A stretch of 64,000 nucleotides of DNA from Actinomycetales bacterium (GCA_016710645.1 JADJVI010000019.1:1-64000); one strand, 5' to 3'. Positions 18,990 through 27,517 are shown, counted from the first letter of the stretch. The notes: generated by a model from the letters alone, not told the origin. Numbers and translations: made by a program.

Positions 18990-19471
18990 GCCAACCCGAG
19001 CCCACGCTGACCCATGTCCGCGCCGACGGCAGCGCTCACATGGTCGACGTCTCGGGCAAGGCTGTCACTGCGCGGGAGGCGTCGGCCGCGGGCCGGGTGC
19101 TCGTCTCTGCAGCCGTGATCACTGCCCTGCGTGCAGGCACCGTGCCCAAGGGCGACGCCCTGGCGGTCGCCCGGATCGCGGGCTTGCAGGCGGTCAAGCG
19201 CACCCCCGATCTCATCCCGCTGGCACATCCCATCGCCGTGCATGGGGCCTCGGTCGACCTCGTCGTTACCGACACCGCGGTGGAGATCACGGCCACCGTG
19301 CGCACCGCCGACCGCACCGGGATCGAGATGGAAGCCCTCACGGCCGTCGCTGTCGCGGCCCTGGCCCTGGTCGACATGGTCAAGGCCGTCGACAAGCACG
19401 CGCGCATCACCGACATCCGGGTCACCGCGAAATCCGGCGGCAGAAGCGGAGATTGGGTCGAGGGATCGTGA
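18986..19471 (+). CDS. moaC: Cyclic pyranopterin monophosphate synthase MoaC
   Basis: This 161-residue enzyme carries out the second step of molybdopterin synthesis, ring rearrangement to cyclic pyranopterin monophosphate. It has MVDVSGKAVTAREA, GNLIPLAHP-type segment DLIPLAHPIAVHG, TGIEMEALTAVAVAALALVDMVKA and the catalytic-region KAVDKHARI. The start is the ATG of ATGA at 18986, and its GTGA end couples it to the next gene. Confidence 0.96.
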   Translation: MSQPEPTLTHVRADGSAHMVDVSGKAVTAREASAAGRVLVSAAVITALRAGTVPKGDALAVARIAGLQAVKRTPDLIPLAHPIAVHGASVDLVVTDTAVEITATVRTADRTGIEMEALTAVAVAALALVDMVKAVDKHARITDIRVTAKSGGRSGDWVEGS

Positions 19472-20025
19472 ATGCTGTTGGTGGGCAGGGCAGCCCACGA
19501 CACACAGCATGGGTGATCGTCGCGTCGACTCGGGCGGCCGATGGCAGCTACGAGGACCGCACCGGGCCGCTGTTGGTCACCGCCCTGGCGGAGTGGGGGT
19601 ATGCCGTGTCCGGCCCGGTGGTCGTGCCCGACGGACCTGCGGTCGGAGCAGCGATCGGGCGGGCGTTGGCAGACGGGGTGGCCGTCGTCATCACGACCGG
19701 GGGCACCGGGGTCAGCCCGAGCGACGTCACCCCGGAGCAGACCCGGCCGTTCCTGGAGCGGGAGCTGCCCGGCATACCCGAGCTGGTCCGTGGCGTGGGG
19801 CTCCGCCGCGGGCTGCCGCTGGCCGCGATCTCGCGCGGACTGGCCGGCGTCAACGGTCGCAGCGTCATCGTCAACCTGCCCGGATCCCGGGGCGGCGTGA
19901 GCGATGCACTCGGAGTGCTGGAGCCGGTCCTCGCGCACATCGTCGACCAACTCCGCGGGGGCGATCATGCCGACCCGACGACCGGGCTGGAGCCCACAGC
20001 CGACCACCCCGAGGCGCCCGCGTGA
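19468..20025 (+). CDS. mog: Molybdopterin adenylyltransferase (MogA/MoaB family)
   Basis: A 185-residue protein with the MPT-binding motif ITTGGTGVSPSDVTPEQT and VNLPGSRGGVSDALG. It adenylates molybdopterin before metal insertion by MoeA. The GTG at 19468 overlaps the moaC stop; an upstream GTG at 19453 would extend it into moaC. The C-terminus carries about 20 extra polar residues. It shares the operon with glp, which suggests that this copy of MoeA still serves molybdenum cofactor synthesis. Confidence 0.92.
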   Translation: MNAVGGQGSPRHTAWVIVASTRAADGSYEDRTGPLLVTALAEWGYAVSGPVVVPDGPAVGAAIGRALADGVAVVITTGGTGVSPSDVTPEQTRPFLERELPGIPELVRGVGLRRGLPLAAISRGLAGVNGRSVIVNLPGSRGGVSDALGVLEPVLAHIVDQLRGGDHADPTTGLEPTADHPEAPA

Positions 20026-20645
20026 CCGGTCTGGCGCGGTGGCCGGTGAGCCTGTCCGTCAACGACGGGCTCATGCCCCGCCTGGTGTTGCGTCCGCTGG
20101 GCCGCCGCGACCGCTCGGAGTGGGAGGCGCTGCGACGGGACAACACGGCATACCTGCAGCCGTGGGACCCCACCTCGCCGAGCGGGGCGACGACGCGGGT
20201 GGGGTATGCGCAGTACCTGCGCGGGATGGCGCGCGATGCCCGCGAAGGCACCCTCCTGCCGCTCGCCATCGAGGTGGAGGGGCGGCTGGCCGGTCAGATC
20301 CATGTCTTTGGCATCGGGCGCGGGTCGCTGCTGTCGGGATCGGTCGGTTACTGGGTGGGGCGAGCCGATGCCGGACGCGGGATCACGACCAGGGCTCTCG
20401 CTGCGGTCTGTGACTATGCGCTCGGTCCGGGAGGGCTGCACCGGGTCGAGGTCAATATCCGACCCGAGAACGCTGCCTCGCTCGCCGTCGTCGCCCATCT
20501 GCGCTTCCGCGAGGAGGGGGTGCGCGAACGCTATATGCATATCGCCGGGGCCTGGCGCGACCACCGCAGTTTCGCCCTCACCACCGAGGACACAGCCGGC
20601 CAACCGGTCATTCAGAGGTGGGCGGAGCGACCCCTTCCGGGATGA
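20022..20645 (+). CDS. GNAT N-acetyltransferase, RimJ-like
   Basis: A 207-residue GNAT protein. LVLRPLGRRDRSEW begins the domain, GSVGYWVGRADAGRGITTRAL carries the acetyl-CoA binding loop, and HRVEVNIRPENAASLAVVAHLRFREEG closes it. This resembles RimJ/RimL enzymes that acetylate ribosomal protein N-termini. In M. tuberculosis a rimJ gene (Rv0995) follows moeA1 in the same place. The GTG at 20022 overlaps the mog stop. The actual acceptor is unknown. Confidence 0.85.
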   Translation: MTGLARWPVSLSVNDGLMPRLVLRPLGRRDRSEWEALRRDNTAYLQPWDPTSPSGATTRVGYAQYLRGMARDAREGTLLPLAIEVEGRLAGQIHVFGIGRGSLLSGSVGYWVGRADAGRGITTRALAAVCDYALGPGGLHRVEVNIRPENAASLAVVAHLRFREEGVRERYMHIAGAWRDHRSFALTTEDTAGQPVIQRWAERPLPG

Positions 20646-20771
20646 TCGCGTCGCTCTCGACCGGGCCGATGTCGGCGACGGAGGGCATTTAACACCTGTC
20701 ACAGCAGCCTCAGGCGCGACACACCGCAAGAGGTCCGCCGACCGCGCGAGCGGGGTCCTTACCTTAGAGCG

Positions 20772-21848
20772 GTGCAGCCTTCGTCCCTGATCTTCCTCGC
20801 CGTCATCGCGATCTGGGGCGCCTTCCTCGTGCAGTACTGGGTGCGTCGCCGCGAGGACGTCGCCACCGCCCGCTCCGCCGACCGGTTCAGCGAGGCGATG
20901 CACGTCCTGGAGCGCCGCCCGGTGCTCGCCGCCGCCGATCCTCGACCGCCCTTCGCCGTGTATGCCGCAGGGTCACCTCTCGTGGCCCGGGGCACCCGAG
21001 CAGCCGCTCCGGTTCTCGCCTCGCCGACTGTGTCTGCGCCTGCCCCGGCTACTGCGCCTGCCCCGGCTACTGCGCCTGCCCCGGCTACTGCGCCCGTCGC
21101 GGCGCGACAGCGCTCGGCTGTCGCCGGTCGGAGCAGCTTGCCGCGGGTGACCCCCCGAATCGGTCGGGCTGCGCGCGGCGTCGCTCTGGTCCTCACTCTC
21201 GTGGCCCTGCCGGTCATCGTCACCGCCGCAGCCCTTGGCCTGCTCTTGTGGACCAGTCTGCTGGTGTGGGCCGGGGTGCTCGCGACCCTCCTGGTCTCGC
21301 TGCGGGCCGCGGCCGTGCGGGAGCGGACGCGACGGCATACCGCAGCGCAGTTGCGGGCCACCGACCCGAGCCGACGACGCGAGGCAGCCACCCCGCGGTC
21401 TGCCCCTCGCTCCGCCCGGCCGGTGAGCCGCCCTCCCACAGACGCCGCGACGGCTGGTGTCGCCCCGGCGGCTGGCGTCGAGTCCCCGGTGGTTGCCGCT
21501 ACGCCTGGTCTCAACGCGGGTGCGGTGCAGTCCGAGCTGGTGTCGGCACCTGCTACTGAGCCCGGTCCCGAACGGCAATCCGTCGTGCGGCCCGAGATCG
21601 TGGCATTCGCCGACTTCGGCGTCGACCCGACCAGCGTCACCCTGGGTCCGCCGGACGAGGACGCGTTGCACGGTCAATGGAGCCCTGTCGACGTGCCGCC
21701 GCCGACCTACACCCTCAAGGCGAAGGCCACCTATCCGCTCGGCGCGTCCGTCGCCGAGACGGGCGCCACGTCAACCGGCCCGACCGCCTTGGACGTCATC
21801 GACGTCGAGGACGACGACGTGCCCGCGCGGTGGGTCGTCGGCGGCTGA
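20772..21848 (+). CDS. glpR: Glp receptor / SepX-like divisome membrane protein
   Basis: A 358-residue protein with an N-terminal membrane helix (LIFLAVIAIWGAFLVQYWV), a Pro/Ala linker with three tandem APAPAT units, two close central helices (residues about 140-180), and a long acidic disordered tail. This layout matches corynebacterial GlpR and Streptomyces SepX, membrane proteins encoded after glp/moeA and rimJ, which anchor division or polar proteins. The assignment rests on architecture and gene order. Start GTG 20772 is separated from the upstream gene by 126 bases, so it may have its own promoter. Confidence 0.75.
   Translation: MQPSSLIFLAVIAIWGAFLVQYWVRRREDVATARSADRFSEAMHVLERRPVLAAADPRPPFAVYAAGSPLVARGTRAAAPVLASPTVSAPAPATAPAPATAPAPATAPVAARQRSAVAGRSSLPRVTPRIGRAARGVALVLTLVALPVIVTAAALGLLLWTSLLVWAGVLATLLVSLRAAAVRERTRRHTAAQLRATDPSRRREAATPRSAPRSARPVSRPPTDAATAGVAPAAGVESPVVAATPGLNAGAVQSELVSAPATEPGPERQSVVRPEIVAFADFGVDPTSVTLGPPDEDALHGQWSPVDVPPPTYTLKAKATYPLGASVAETGATSTGPTALDVIDVEDDDVPARWVVGG
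21035..21088 (+). repeat. Three tandem 18-bp units in glpR
   Basis: Three near-identical 18-bp units (TGCGCCTGCCCCGGCTAC) encode the Pro/Ala linker of the GlpR-like protein. The unit is a multiple of three, so copy number changes would alter linker length without a frameshift. Confidence 0.85.
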
Positions 21849-21866
21849 GCCGTCGTCCCTCCGGCC

Positions 21867-23069
21867 TCAGGCCGAGTCGTTCGGACCGTTTGAACCGTTC
21901 GGACCGTCGAGCTCGATCCGCTCGGTGACCGCTGCGCGGTGCGATTCGGCGTCGAGTTCTGCGGCGGCTTCGCGTACGGCGGGGTCCAGCGGCGGCAGCT
22001 CACCACTGGGGCCGACTGCCGCTTCCGCGACCGACGCGCCGTGCAGGTGTTTGAAGACACCATTGAGCACGGCAGCGACCGGCACGGCCACGAGCGCTCC
22101 GACGATGCCGGCGACCACGACCCCGGCGGTGATCGCCAGGACCACCGCGAGGGGGTGGACGCTGACCGCGCGCCCGAGCAGGAACGGTTGCAGCACATGG
22201 GATTCCAGCTGCTGAACGGCGATGACTCCGGCCAGCATGAGCAGGGCGACGATGGGCCCGTGCGCGACGAGGGCGATGAGCACGGCCACCAGGCCAGACA
22301 TCAGCGCACCGACGATGGGGATGAACGCGCCGAGGAAGACCAGCGCGCCGATGGCCAAGGCAAACGGCACCCGCAGGATGAGGGCCACCAGGGTGATGCC
22401 GGCAGCGTCGACCAGCGCGACGAGCAGGGTGGCTCGGGTGAAGGCGGTGAGCTGTCCCCACGCCACCTCACCGGATGACGCCACCCGTTCGCGCGCGGCT
22501 GTGGGGAACAGCCGGACCACCCAGGACCAGATGCGATCGCCCTCGTAGAGGAAGAAGAACAGCGCGAAGAGGCTGATGAAGGTGCCGGCCAGCACATGGG
22601 TGGCGCCGAGACCGGCCTTGGTGAGCGACCCGCGCAGGCCCTCACTGGAGGACAGCGCCTGCTTGGCCTCCTCCAGATAGGTCGCGAACTGGCTGTCGCT
22701 GATGTGCAGGGTGTCGCGGATCCACGTGCGGATCTGGTCGAGACCCTGACCGACCTGCCCGGCCATCTCGGAGAATCCGCCGGTGATCTGGCTGCCGATG
22801 AGGAAGAGCAGCAGCCCGATGGCGGCCATCGTCCCGAGCACGGTGACGCCCGCAGCCGCGGCCGGCTTGAGCCGCCGCCCCAGCGCCCGCTTGACGGGGT
22901 CGAGCAGGGCGGCCAGCAGGGTCGCGACGACGACGGGGATGACCGCTTCGGAGACAAACCCCAACAGGTATGCCGTGGCCACCAGTGCCGCGGCGATGGC
23001 CAGCAGGCGCCAGGCCCACTCGCTGGCGGCACGGATGGTGGGCGGCACGGTGGAGGTGTGGGACGGCAT
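21867..23069 (-). CDS. AI-2E family transporter (PerM/TqsA-like)
   Basis: A 400-residue membrane protein with about eight helices and the family pattern: an N-terminal pair of helices, a large amphipathic periplasmic-side segment (residues about 90-150), then GAFIPIVGALMSG and HVLQPFLLGRAVSVHPLAVVLAITAG. Members export small solutes; autoinducer-2 is only one reported case, and no substrate is implied here. The ATG at 23069 lies within the iterated word. The acidic C-terminus ends NGSNGPNDSA and is convergent with glpR, with 18 bases between the stops. Confidence 0.88.
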   Translation of the reverse strand: MPSHTSTVPPTIRAASEWAWRLLAIAAALVATAYLLGFVSEAVIPVVVATLLAALLDPVKRALGRRLKPAAAAGVTVLGTMAAIGLLLFLIGSQITGGFSEMAGQVGQGLDQIRTWIRDTLHISDSQFATYLEEAKQALSSSEGLRGSLTKAGLGATHVLAGTFISLFALFFFLYEGDRIWSWVVRLFPTAARERVASSGEVAWGQLTAFTRATLLVALVDAAGITLVALILRVPFALAIGALVFLGAFIPIVGALMSGLVAVLIALVAHGPIVALLMLAGVIAVQQLESHVLQPFLLGRAVSVHPLAVVLAITAGVVVAGIVGALVAVPVAAVLNGVFKHLHGASVAEAAVGPSGELPPLDPAVREAAAELDAESHRAAVTERIELDGPNGSNGPNDSA

Positions 23070-23112
23070 ACGGGCCAGCGTATTGCCGTGGTCGCGAACT
23101 CGCCTGCGCTCC

Positions 23113-24501
23113 TCAGGAGCGCAGCGCCGCCGCCAGGGTCTGGAGCGCAGCCGTGGCGGCGACCTCGTTGATCGCCCCGAAGCTCATCCGCACGTGCTGG
23201 GTGGGCGGCTCGTCGGCAAAGGCGAGCGCGCCGTCGAGGACGACAATCCCCGCGGCCCGGGCCCGTTGGGTCACCTCACCCGACGTGAGCGAGTCGGGGC
23301 AGCGGACCCAGAGGTGGTAGCCGGCGGTGGGCCGGGTGGTGGAAGGGTCGGGGCTCGGCCAGGTGCGGGCCACCTCGGCCAGGAGGTGGTCGCGGCGGGC
23401 GACCAGCACGCGGCGCATCCGTTTGAGGTGCTGCGGCCACTGCGGTGAGGTGAGCAGTTCGAGGGCGATCTCCTGCATCGGCCGGGCGACGAAGAGGGCG
23501 TCGGTGATCGTCGCCGTCCGCAGCCGGACCAGCGCCGGTCCAGTGGCAGCGAGGAAGCCGATCCGCAGGCTGGGTGCCACTGGCTTGGCCAGCGAGGAGA
23601 GGTGGACGACGTGACCGCCGAGGTCATCGGCGATCAGTGGTGGAGCCACCGGCCGGTCCAGCGGTAGGAAGCGAGCCCAGTCGTCATCGATGAGCAACAC
23701 CTGGTGGTCTGCCGCGACCGCGAGGATCTCCTGCCGTCGATCGGGGGAGAGGGTGACGCCGGCCGGGTTGTTGACTGCGGTCTGGAGGTAGACCAGGCGG
23801 GCCTGCGAGCGGGCGAGCACGCGGTCGAGGTCGTCGGGGCGGATGCCGTGGCGATCCATCGGCACCGCGACCGGACGAAGGCCCGCGGCGCGTGCGGCCG
23901 CGAGGGCGCCGGGATAGGTCGGGTTCTCGACCGCGATGGCGTCCCCGGGCGTGCCAAGGGCCCGCAAGGCGAGAGCCAGCCCGGATTGCGAGCCCTGAGT
24001 GACGATGACCTGGTCGGAGTCGGCGCCGATCTGGGCGGCGAAAACGGCCCGCAACTCGGTGAGCCCGGCCGCGGGCGCTGGCGACCAGATCTCTTGGCGG
24101 CGCACCGTGCGCGAGGCCGCCGCCTGCAGCGCCTGCCGAGGTTGCAGGTCGGCGCCGAGGTAGCCGCTGGACAGCGGCACCAGTCCGGGATCGCCGTGCG
24201 CCGGGTCCAGGGGTTCGACGCTGCCGAGGGCAACCGAGGCGGGAGGCAGGGCCATGGGCTGCCAGCCGACATCCGCCGAGCGGGTCTGGGTGGCTCGGGT
24301 GACGAACGTGCCGCGGCCGGGTTCGGTGTGCACCAGGCCTCGGGAGGCCAGCGCGCTGATCGCCCGGCCGATGGTCACCGGGCTGGCGCCCAGGGTGCGA
24401 GAGAGCGAACGGGTCGACGGCAGCGGCGCCCCGGGGGTGGCGGCCTCGACGAGGTGGGTGAGATGACGGAGGACGACCTCGTATCTGCTACCGTCATTCA
24501 T
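23113..24501 (-). CDS. MocR-type regulator (GntR winged helix fused to aminotransferase-like domain)
   Basis: This 462-residue protein has an N-terminal winged helix (LPSTRSLSRTLGASPVTIGRAISALASRGLVHTEPGRGTFV split over residues 28-66) and a type I PLP aminotransferase-like domain. The domain includes TQGSQSGLALALRALG, VENPTYPGALAAAR, a VNNPAG segment and the Schiff-base lysine region HLSSLAKPVAPSLRIGF. MocR proteins sense PLP or amino compounds and control the adjacent divergent gene, here benE. On the minus strand a -10 TATAGT lies 9 bases before the ATG, implying a leaderless transcript. Its start codon overlaps that of benE. Confidence 0.92.
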   Translation of the reverse strand: MNDGSRYEVVLRHLTHLVEAATPGAPLPSTRSLSRTLGASPVTIGRAISALASRGLVHTEPGRGTFVTRATQTRSADVGWQPMALPPASVALGSVEPLDPAHGDPGLVPLSSGYLGADLQPRQALQAAASRTVRRQEIWSPAPAAGLTELRAVFAAQIGADSDQVIVTQGSQSGLALALRALGTPGDAIAVENPTYPGALAAARAAGLRPVAVPMDRHGIRPDDLDRVLARSQARLVYLQTAVNNPAGVTLSPDRRQEILAVAADHQVLLIDDDWARFLPLDRPVAPPLIADDLGGHVVHLSSLAKPVAPSLRIGFLAATGPALVRLRTATITDALFVARPMQEIALELLTSPQWPQHLKRMRRVLVARRDHLLAEVARTWPSPDPSTTRPTAGYHLWVRCPDSLTSGEVTQRARAAGIVVLDGALAFADEPPTQHVRMSFGAINEVAATAALQTLAAALRS

Positions 24502-25783
24502 GAAGAATCACTATAGCGTTACATTCGGCCGATTGAGAGCGTTACACCGAGAGTGGTCGCTCACCGCCACCGCCGCGGGTCTGGTCGCCGCGATCGTCTC
24601 GTATGCCGGTCCGTTCGCGGTCGTGCTGCAGGCCACTCATGCAGCCGGCCTCGACGCTGGCCACACGGCATCCTGGGTCTGGGCCCTCGCCATCGGCAGC
24701 GGCGTCAGCGGCATCGTCCTCAGCCTGGCGACCCGCATGCCGGTCATCGTCGCCTGGTCGACGCCCGGTGCGGCGCTCTTGCTGGCCTCGATCGGTGGCT
24801 ACCGCTTCTCGGACGCGGTCGGCGCCTTCCTCCTCGCGAGCCTGGCGGCGACCGTGCTCGGGGTGACCGGGTGGTTCGGGAAGATCATTGCGGTGGTCCC
24901 CGGCGCCATCACGTCGGCGCTGCTGGCCGGCATACTCCTGCCGTTTGTCATCGCCGGAAGCGCGGCCGTCACCCGTGCGCCGCTCGTGGCCGGGACCGTC
25001 GTGGTCGCCTTCGTCGCCGCGCGCCGCTTCGCCGAGCGGTATGCCGTGGTGCTCGCGCTCGTCGCGGGTGCTGTGGTCACGGCACTGACCGGCTCAGCGA
25101 CGACCGCTGGCCTGTCCCTCACCGTGACTGCGCCGATCCTCACCCTGCCGACCTTCGACCCGCAAGCGGTGCTCTCGATCGGCGTGCCGCTGCTGCTCAT
25201 CACCATGGCCGGGCAGAACGCGCCCGGCCTCACCGTGCTGCGCCAGGCGGGCTATCAGCCGGACGACCGGGTCCTCGTCGGTGGTGTCTCGGCCGTGTCG
25301 GCGCTGCTCACGCCGTTCGGTGGGCACGCCATCAACCTGGCCGCAATCACCGCGGCGATCTGCACCGGCTCGGACAGTCACCCAGATCGGCGTCGCCGCT
25401 ATGTCGCGGGGGTCGTATGCGGGGTCGCCAATGTCGTCGCCGGGGTATTCGCCGCGTCCCTGGTCAGCGCGTATGCCGTGCTGCCGGCGGCGATGATCGC
25501 CGCGCTTGCTGCGGTTGCTCTCCTGCCGTCGGTCGTCGGGGCGCTGACGGCCACGATCAGTGGGCCTGCGCAGGCACACATCCCCGCCGTCGCCACGCTC
25601 GCCATCACGGCGTCAGGCATCGTGGTCCACGGCGTGGGGAGTGCCTTCTGGGCCCTGGTCGTCGGCGGTGCGCTGTGGCTCAGTTCGCAGCCGCGGAAGA
25701 CTGAGAGGACTCGTGCGCCTCTCGCGACTCGTGCAACCCCCGCTGCCGCTGGCGTCGCGCGGTCAGCAGACTTGTCACCGTGA
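24500..25783 (+). CDS. BenE-family membrane transporter
   Basis: A 427-residue, roughly 12-helix transporter with features of the BenE/NCS2-like group: SYAGPFAVVLQATHAAGL in helix 1, WSTPGAALL, and TMAGQNAPGLTVLRQAGY followed by TPFGGHAINLAAITAAICTG. BenE members are annotated as benzoate:proton symporters; the true substrate may differ. It is divergent from the MocR regulator, with start codons overlapping in CATG at 24499-24502. The real start may lie later, at TTG 24533 for example, because the region also holds repeat operators. The last 104 bases overlap terC convergently. Confidence 0.85.
   Translation: MKNHYSVTFGRLRALHREWSLTATAAGLVAAIVSYAGPFAVVLQATHAAGLDAGHTASWVWALAIGSGVSGIVLSLATRMPVIVAWSTPGAALLLASIGGYRFSDAVGAFLLASLAATVLGVTGWFGKIIAVVPGAITSALLAGILLPFVIAGSAAVTRAPLVAGTVVVAFVAARRFAERYAVVLALVAGAVVTALTGSATTAGLSLTVTAPILTLPTFDPQAVLSIGVPLLLITMAGQNAPGLTVLRQAGYQPDDRVLVGGVSAVSALLTPFGGHAINLAAITAAICTGSDSHPDRRRRYVAGVVCGVANVVAGVFAASLVSAYAVLPAAMIAALAAVALLPSVVGALTATISGPAQAHIPAVATLAITASGIVVHGVGSAFWALVVGGALWLSSQPRKTERTRAPLATRATPAAAGVARSADLSP
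24515..24546. promoter_or_regulatory. Direct repeat AGCGTTACA x2, probable MocR operator
   Basis: AGCGTTACA occurs exactly at 24515-24523 and 24538-24546, 23 bp apart, so both face the same side of the helix. The left copy abuts the minus-strand -10 (TATAGT, 24510-24515) of the MocR gene. MocR regulators such as GabR bind direct repeats, so autoregulation and benE control from here are likely. Confidence 0.6.
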
Positions 25784-26756
25784 CCGTCGCGAGGATGCCG
25801 ACGATCACGCCCAGGCTCGCCAGAGTGGGCACGGTCGGCACTCCCGGCCACACGTCGTGGGCCCAGTGCAGCACCAACTTGACCCCGATGAAGGCCAGGA
25901 TCAGCGCCAGCCCGTGACCGAGGTGAGCTAGCGATGCCAAGGCCCCGGCCAGCACGAAGTAGAGCGCACGCAGGCCGAGCAGAGCGAAGGCGTTGGTCGC
26001 GAAGACCAGGTAAGGATCCCCAGTGATGCCGTAGACGGCGGGGACCGAGTCGACGGCGAAGACGATGTCGGTGGCGAGGATGGCGACGATGACCAGTGCC
26101 ATGGGGGTGAGGACCCGCGTGCCAACGCGGCGGACCGAAAGACGCGTCCCGGCATACTCGCTCTGCACTGGCCAGAAGCGGCGCAGCAGCCGCACCGTAC
26201 GGAGCGAATCGATGTCGACCGCGTGGTCGGCGCCGCGTACCGCGTCGCGACCGACCTTGATCGCTGTGGCGAGCAGGATGACGCCGAAGAGCAGGAAGGT
26301 CCACGAGAAGGTCGCGATGAGTCCGGCCCCGAGGGCGATGAAGATTCCCCGCAGCACGAGCGCGCCCGCGACGCCGATGAGCAGAACGCGTTGCTGCAGC
26401 TCGCGAGGCACCGCGAAGGCGCCGAGCAGCAGGAGGAAGACAAAGAGGTTGTCGACCGAGAGCGACTTCTCGACGAGATAGCCGGTGAAGAACTCCAGTC
26501 CCTGGTCGCCGCCGAAGCGCTGCCAGAGCCACATCCCGAAGGCCGTGGGGATGGCGAGGTAGAAGGCGGACCAGCGCCACGCCTCGGCCATGGTGACCTC
26601 GTGGGGGCGGCGGGTGATGAGGAAGTCGAGGATGAAGAGCGCGACGATGCCGCCGATGGTGACCCACCACAGGGTGGGTGAGGCGAGGGATGTCGTCGCC
26701 GCAGCGGGCGGCTGGGCAGCCAGGGAGGCAAGGGACGCGAGGGGCACAGGAGACAC
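25680..26756 (-). CDS. TerC-family membrane protein
   Basis: TerC-family integral membrane protein, 358 residues from GTG 26756. It has about nine helices, the motif EKSLSVDNLFVFLLLLGAF with its acidic pair, and the second repeat ATDIVFAVDSVPAVYGIT. TerC/Alx proteins are linked to manganese export during metallation of exported proteins. The open frame extends to 26783, but that part lies inside a probable Mn2+ riboswitch. GTG 26756 or 26747 is therefore the better start. The C-terminal 34 codons overlap the end of benE on the other strand. Confidence 0.9.
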   Translation of the reverse strand: MSPVPLASLASLAAQPPAAATTSLASPTLWWVTIGGIVALFILDFLITRRPHEVTMAEAWRWSAFYLAIPTAFGMWLWQRFGGDQGLEFFTGYLVEKSLSVDNLFVFLLLLGAFAVPRELQQRVLLIGVAGALVLRGIFIALGAGLIATFSWTFLLFGVILLATAIKVGRDAVRGADHAVDIDSLRTVRLLRRFWPVQSEYAGTRLSVRRVGTRVLTPMALVIVAILATDIVFAVDSVPAVYGITGDPYLVFATNAFALLGLRALYFVLAGALASLAHLGHGLALILAFIGVKLVLHWAHDVWPGVPTVPTLASLGVIVGILATVTVTSLLTARRQRQRGLHESREAHESSQSSAAAN

Positions 26757-26764
26757 TTTCGGTC

Positions 26765-26868
26765 GGCCTGAGGTCTCCTTCACCGGCTACGCCGGCCCTG
26801 CCCGAGAGCGCCACTGGACGCTCGTATTGACCGGGTCAGGTCTGGGAAGTACTCCCCTCGTGGCGAGG
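26765..26868 (-). promoter_or_regulatory. Probable yybP-ykoY manganese riboswitch upstream of terC
   Basis: Read on the minus strand, the leader contains GGGGAGTAC (26849-26857), a G/C-rich hairpin GCCGGCGTAGCCGGT, and GGAGACCTC at its 3' end. The GGGGAGTA and GAGACCT elements are the conserved loops of the Mn2+-sensing yybP-ykoY aptamer, which commonly precedes terC genes. The boundaries are approximate. The identification is by eye and no covariance model was run. Confidence 0.6.
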
Positions 26869-27026
26869 ATGCTAGAGGACGTTCCGGCGGCTCTGCAACA
26901 TTTACGCAAAGCCGGTATGCCGTTAATGTGCGCTCCCGTCGTCGCTCTTACGCTCGGCTGCGCGAGGGTCAGGCGCCCGATTGGCGCCCCTGCGGGGCAG
27001 CGGTGTTAGAGTGTCCGTCGCATCCT

Positions 27027-27101
<75 letters not shown>

Positions 27102-27110
27102 GAAACACGA

Positions 27111-27130
27111 AGGCCGGCGAAAGCCGGCCT
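27111..27130 (+). terminator. Rho-independent terminator after tRNA-Ala
   Basis: AGGCCGGC-GAAA-GCCGGCCT forms an 8-bp stem with a GAAA tetraloop, followed by TTTG. It begins 12 bases after the tRNA. Confidence 0.85.
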
Positions 27131-27223
27131 TTGTGCTCTCTGGAGCCCGCTTAGTCCTAGCCCGCGCTTCTGCCTCAGTACGCGGGACGCGCGGGGGCTG
27201 AGGGGGGCTCCCCGAGACTGCGC

Positions 27224-27267
27224 GTCAAGCAAAACTTGACAGGGCTCCGTGTCAAGGTAGTCTTGAC
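27224..27267 (+). promoter_or_regulatory. Promoter with two GTCAAG-N5-CTTGAC operators
   Basis: Two perfect inverted repeats, GTCAAG-CAAAA-CTTGAC (27224-27240) and GTCAAG-GTAGT-CTTGAC (27251-27267), lie 27 bp apart. They overlap a promoter with -35 TTGACA (27236-27241), a 16-bp spacer and -10 TAGTCT (27258-27263). The expected start of transcription is at or next to GTG 27270, so the following toxin gene would be leaderless. This arrangement fits autorepression by a toxin-antitoxin complex. Confidence 0.75.
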
Positions 27268-27269
27268 AT

Positions 27270-27506
27270 GTGGAGGTGGCGACCTCGGCACGCAAGCATG
27301 GCGTGCTTGATGCCGACATCCAACACGCCTGGGATCAGGCCATCCGCCTGGTGGAGTACGAGTACCAGGGTGAGGACCGGTTGTTGGTCATCGGACCAGA
27401 TCGCCACGGTCGGTTGCTCGAATTGGTTGCAGTCCCGGCGAGGACGCCAACCACGATCATTCATGCAGACCAACTTCGGCCGAAGTTCTACGACTACCTG
27501 AGATGA
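27270..27506 (+). CDS. Putative toxin of a type II toxin-antitoxin pair
   Basis: A 78-residue protein with the pattern SARKHGVLDADIQHAWDQA, LLVIGPDRHGRLLELVAV and IIHADQLRPKFYDYL. This is a small actinobacterial family often annotated as BrnT-like or DUF4258-like toxin, with the alpha-beta-beta-beta layout of RelE-fold toxins. The GTG start coincides with the predicted transcription start, so it is leaderless. The toxin precedes the antitoxin, as in higBA or brnTA. Activity is inferred from family resemblance and pairing. Confidence 0.65.
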   Translation: MEVATSARKHGVLDADIQHAWDQAIRLVEYEYQGEDRLLVIGPDRHGRLLELVAVPARTPTTIIHADQLRPKFYDYLR

Positions 27507-27517
27507 GGTGACACGCC

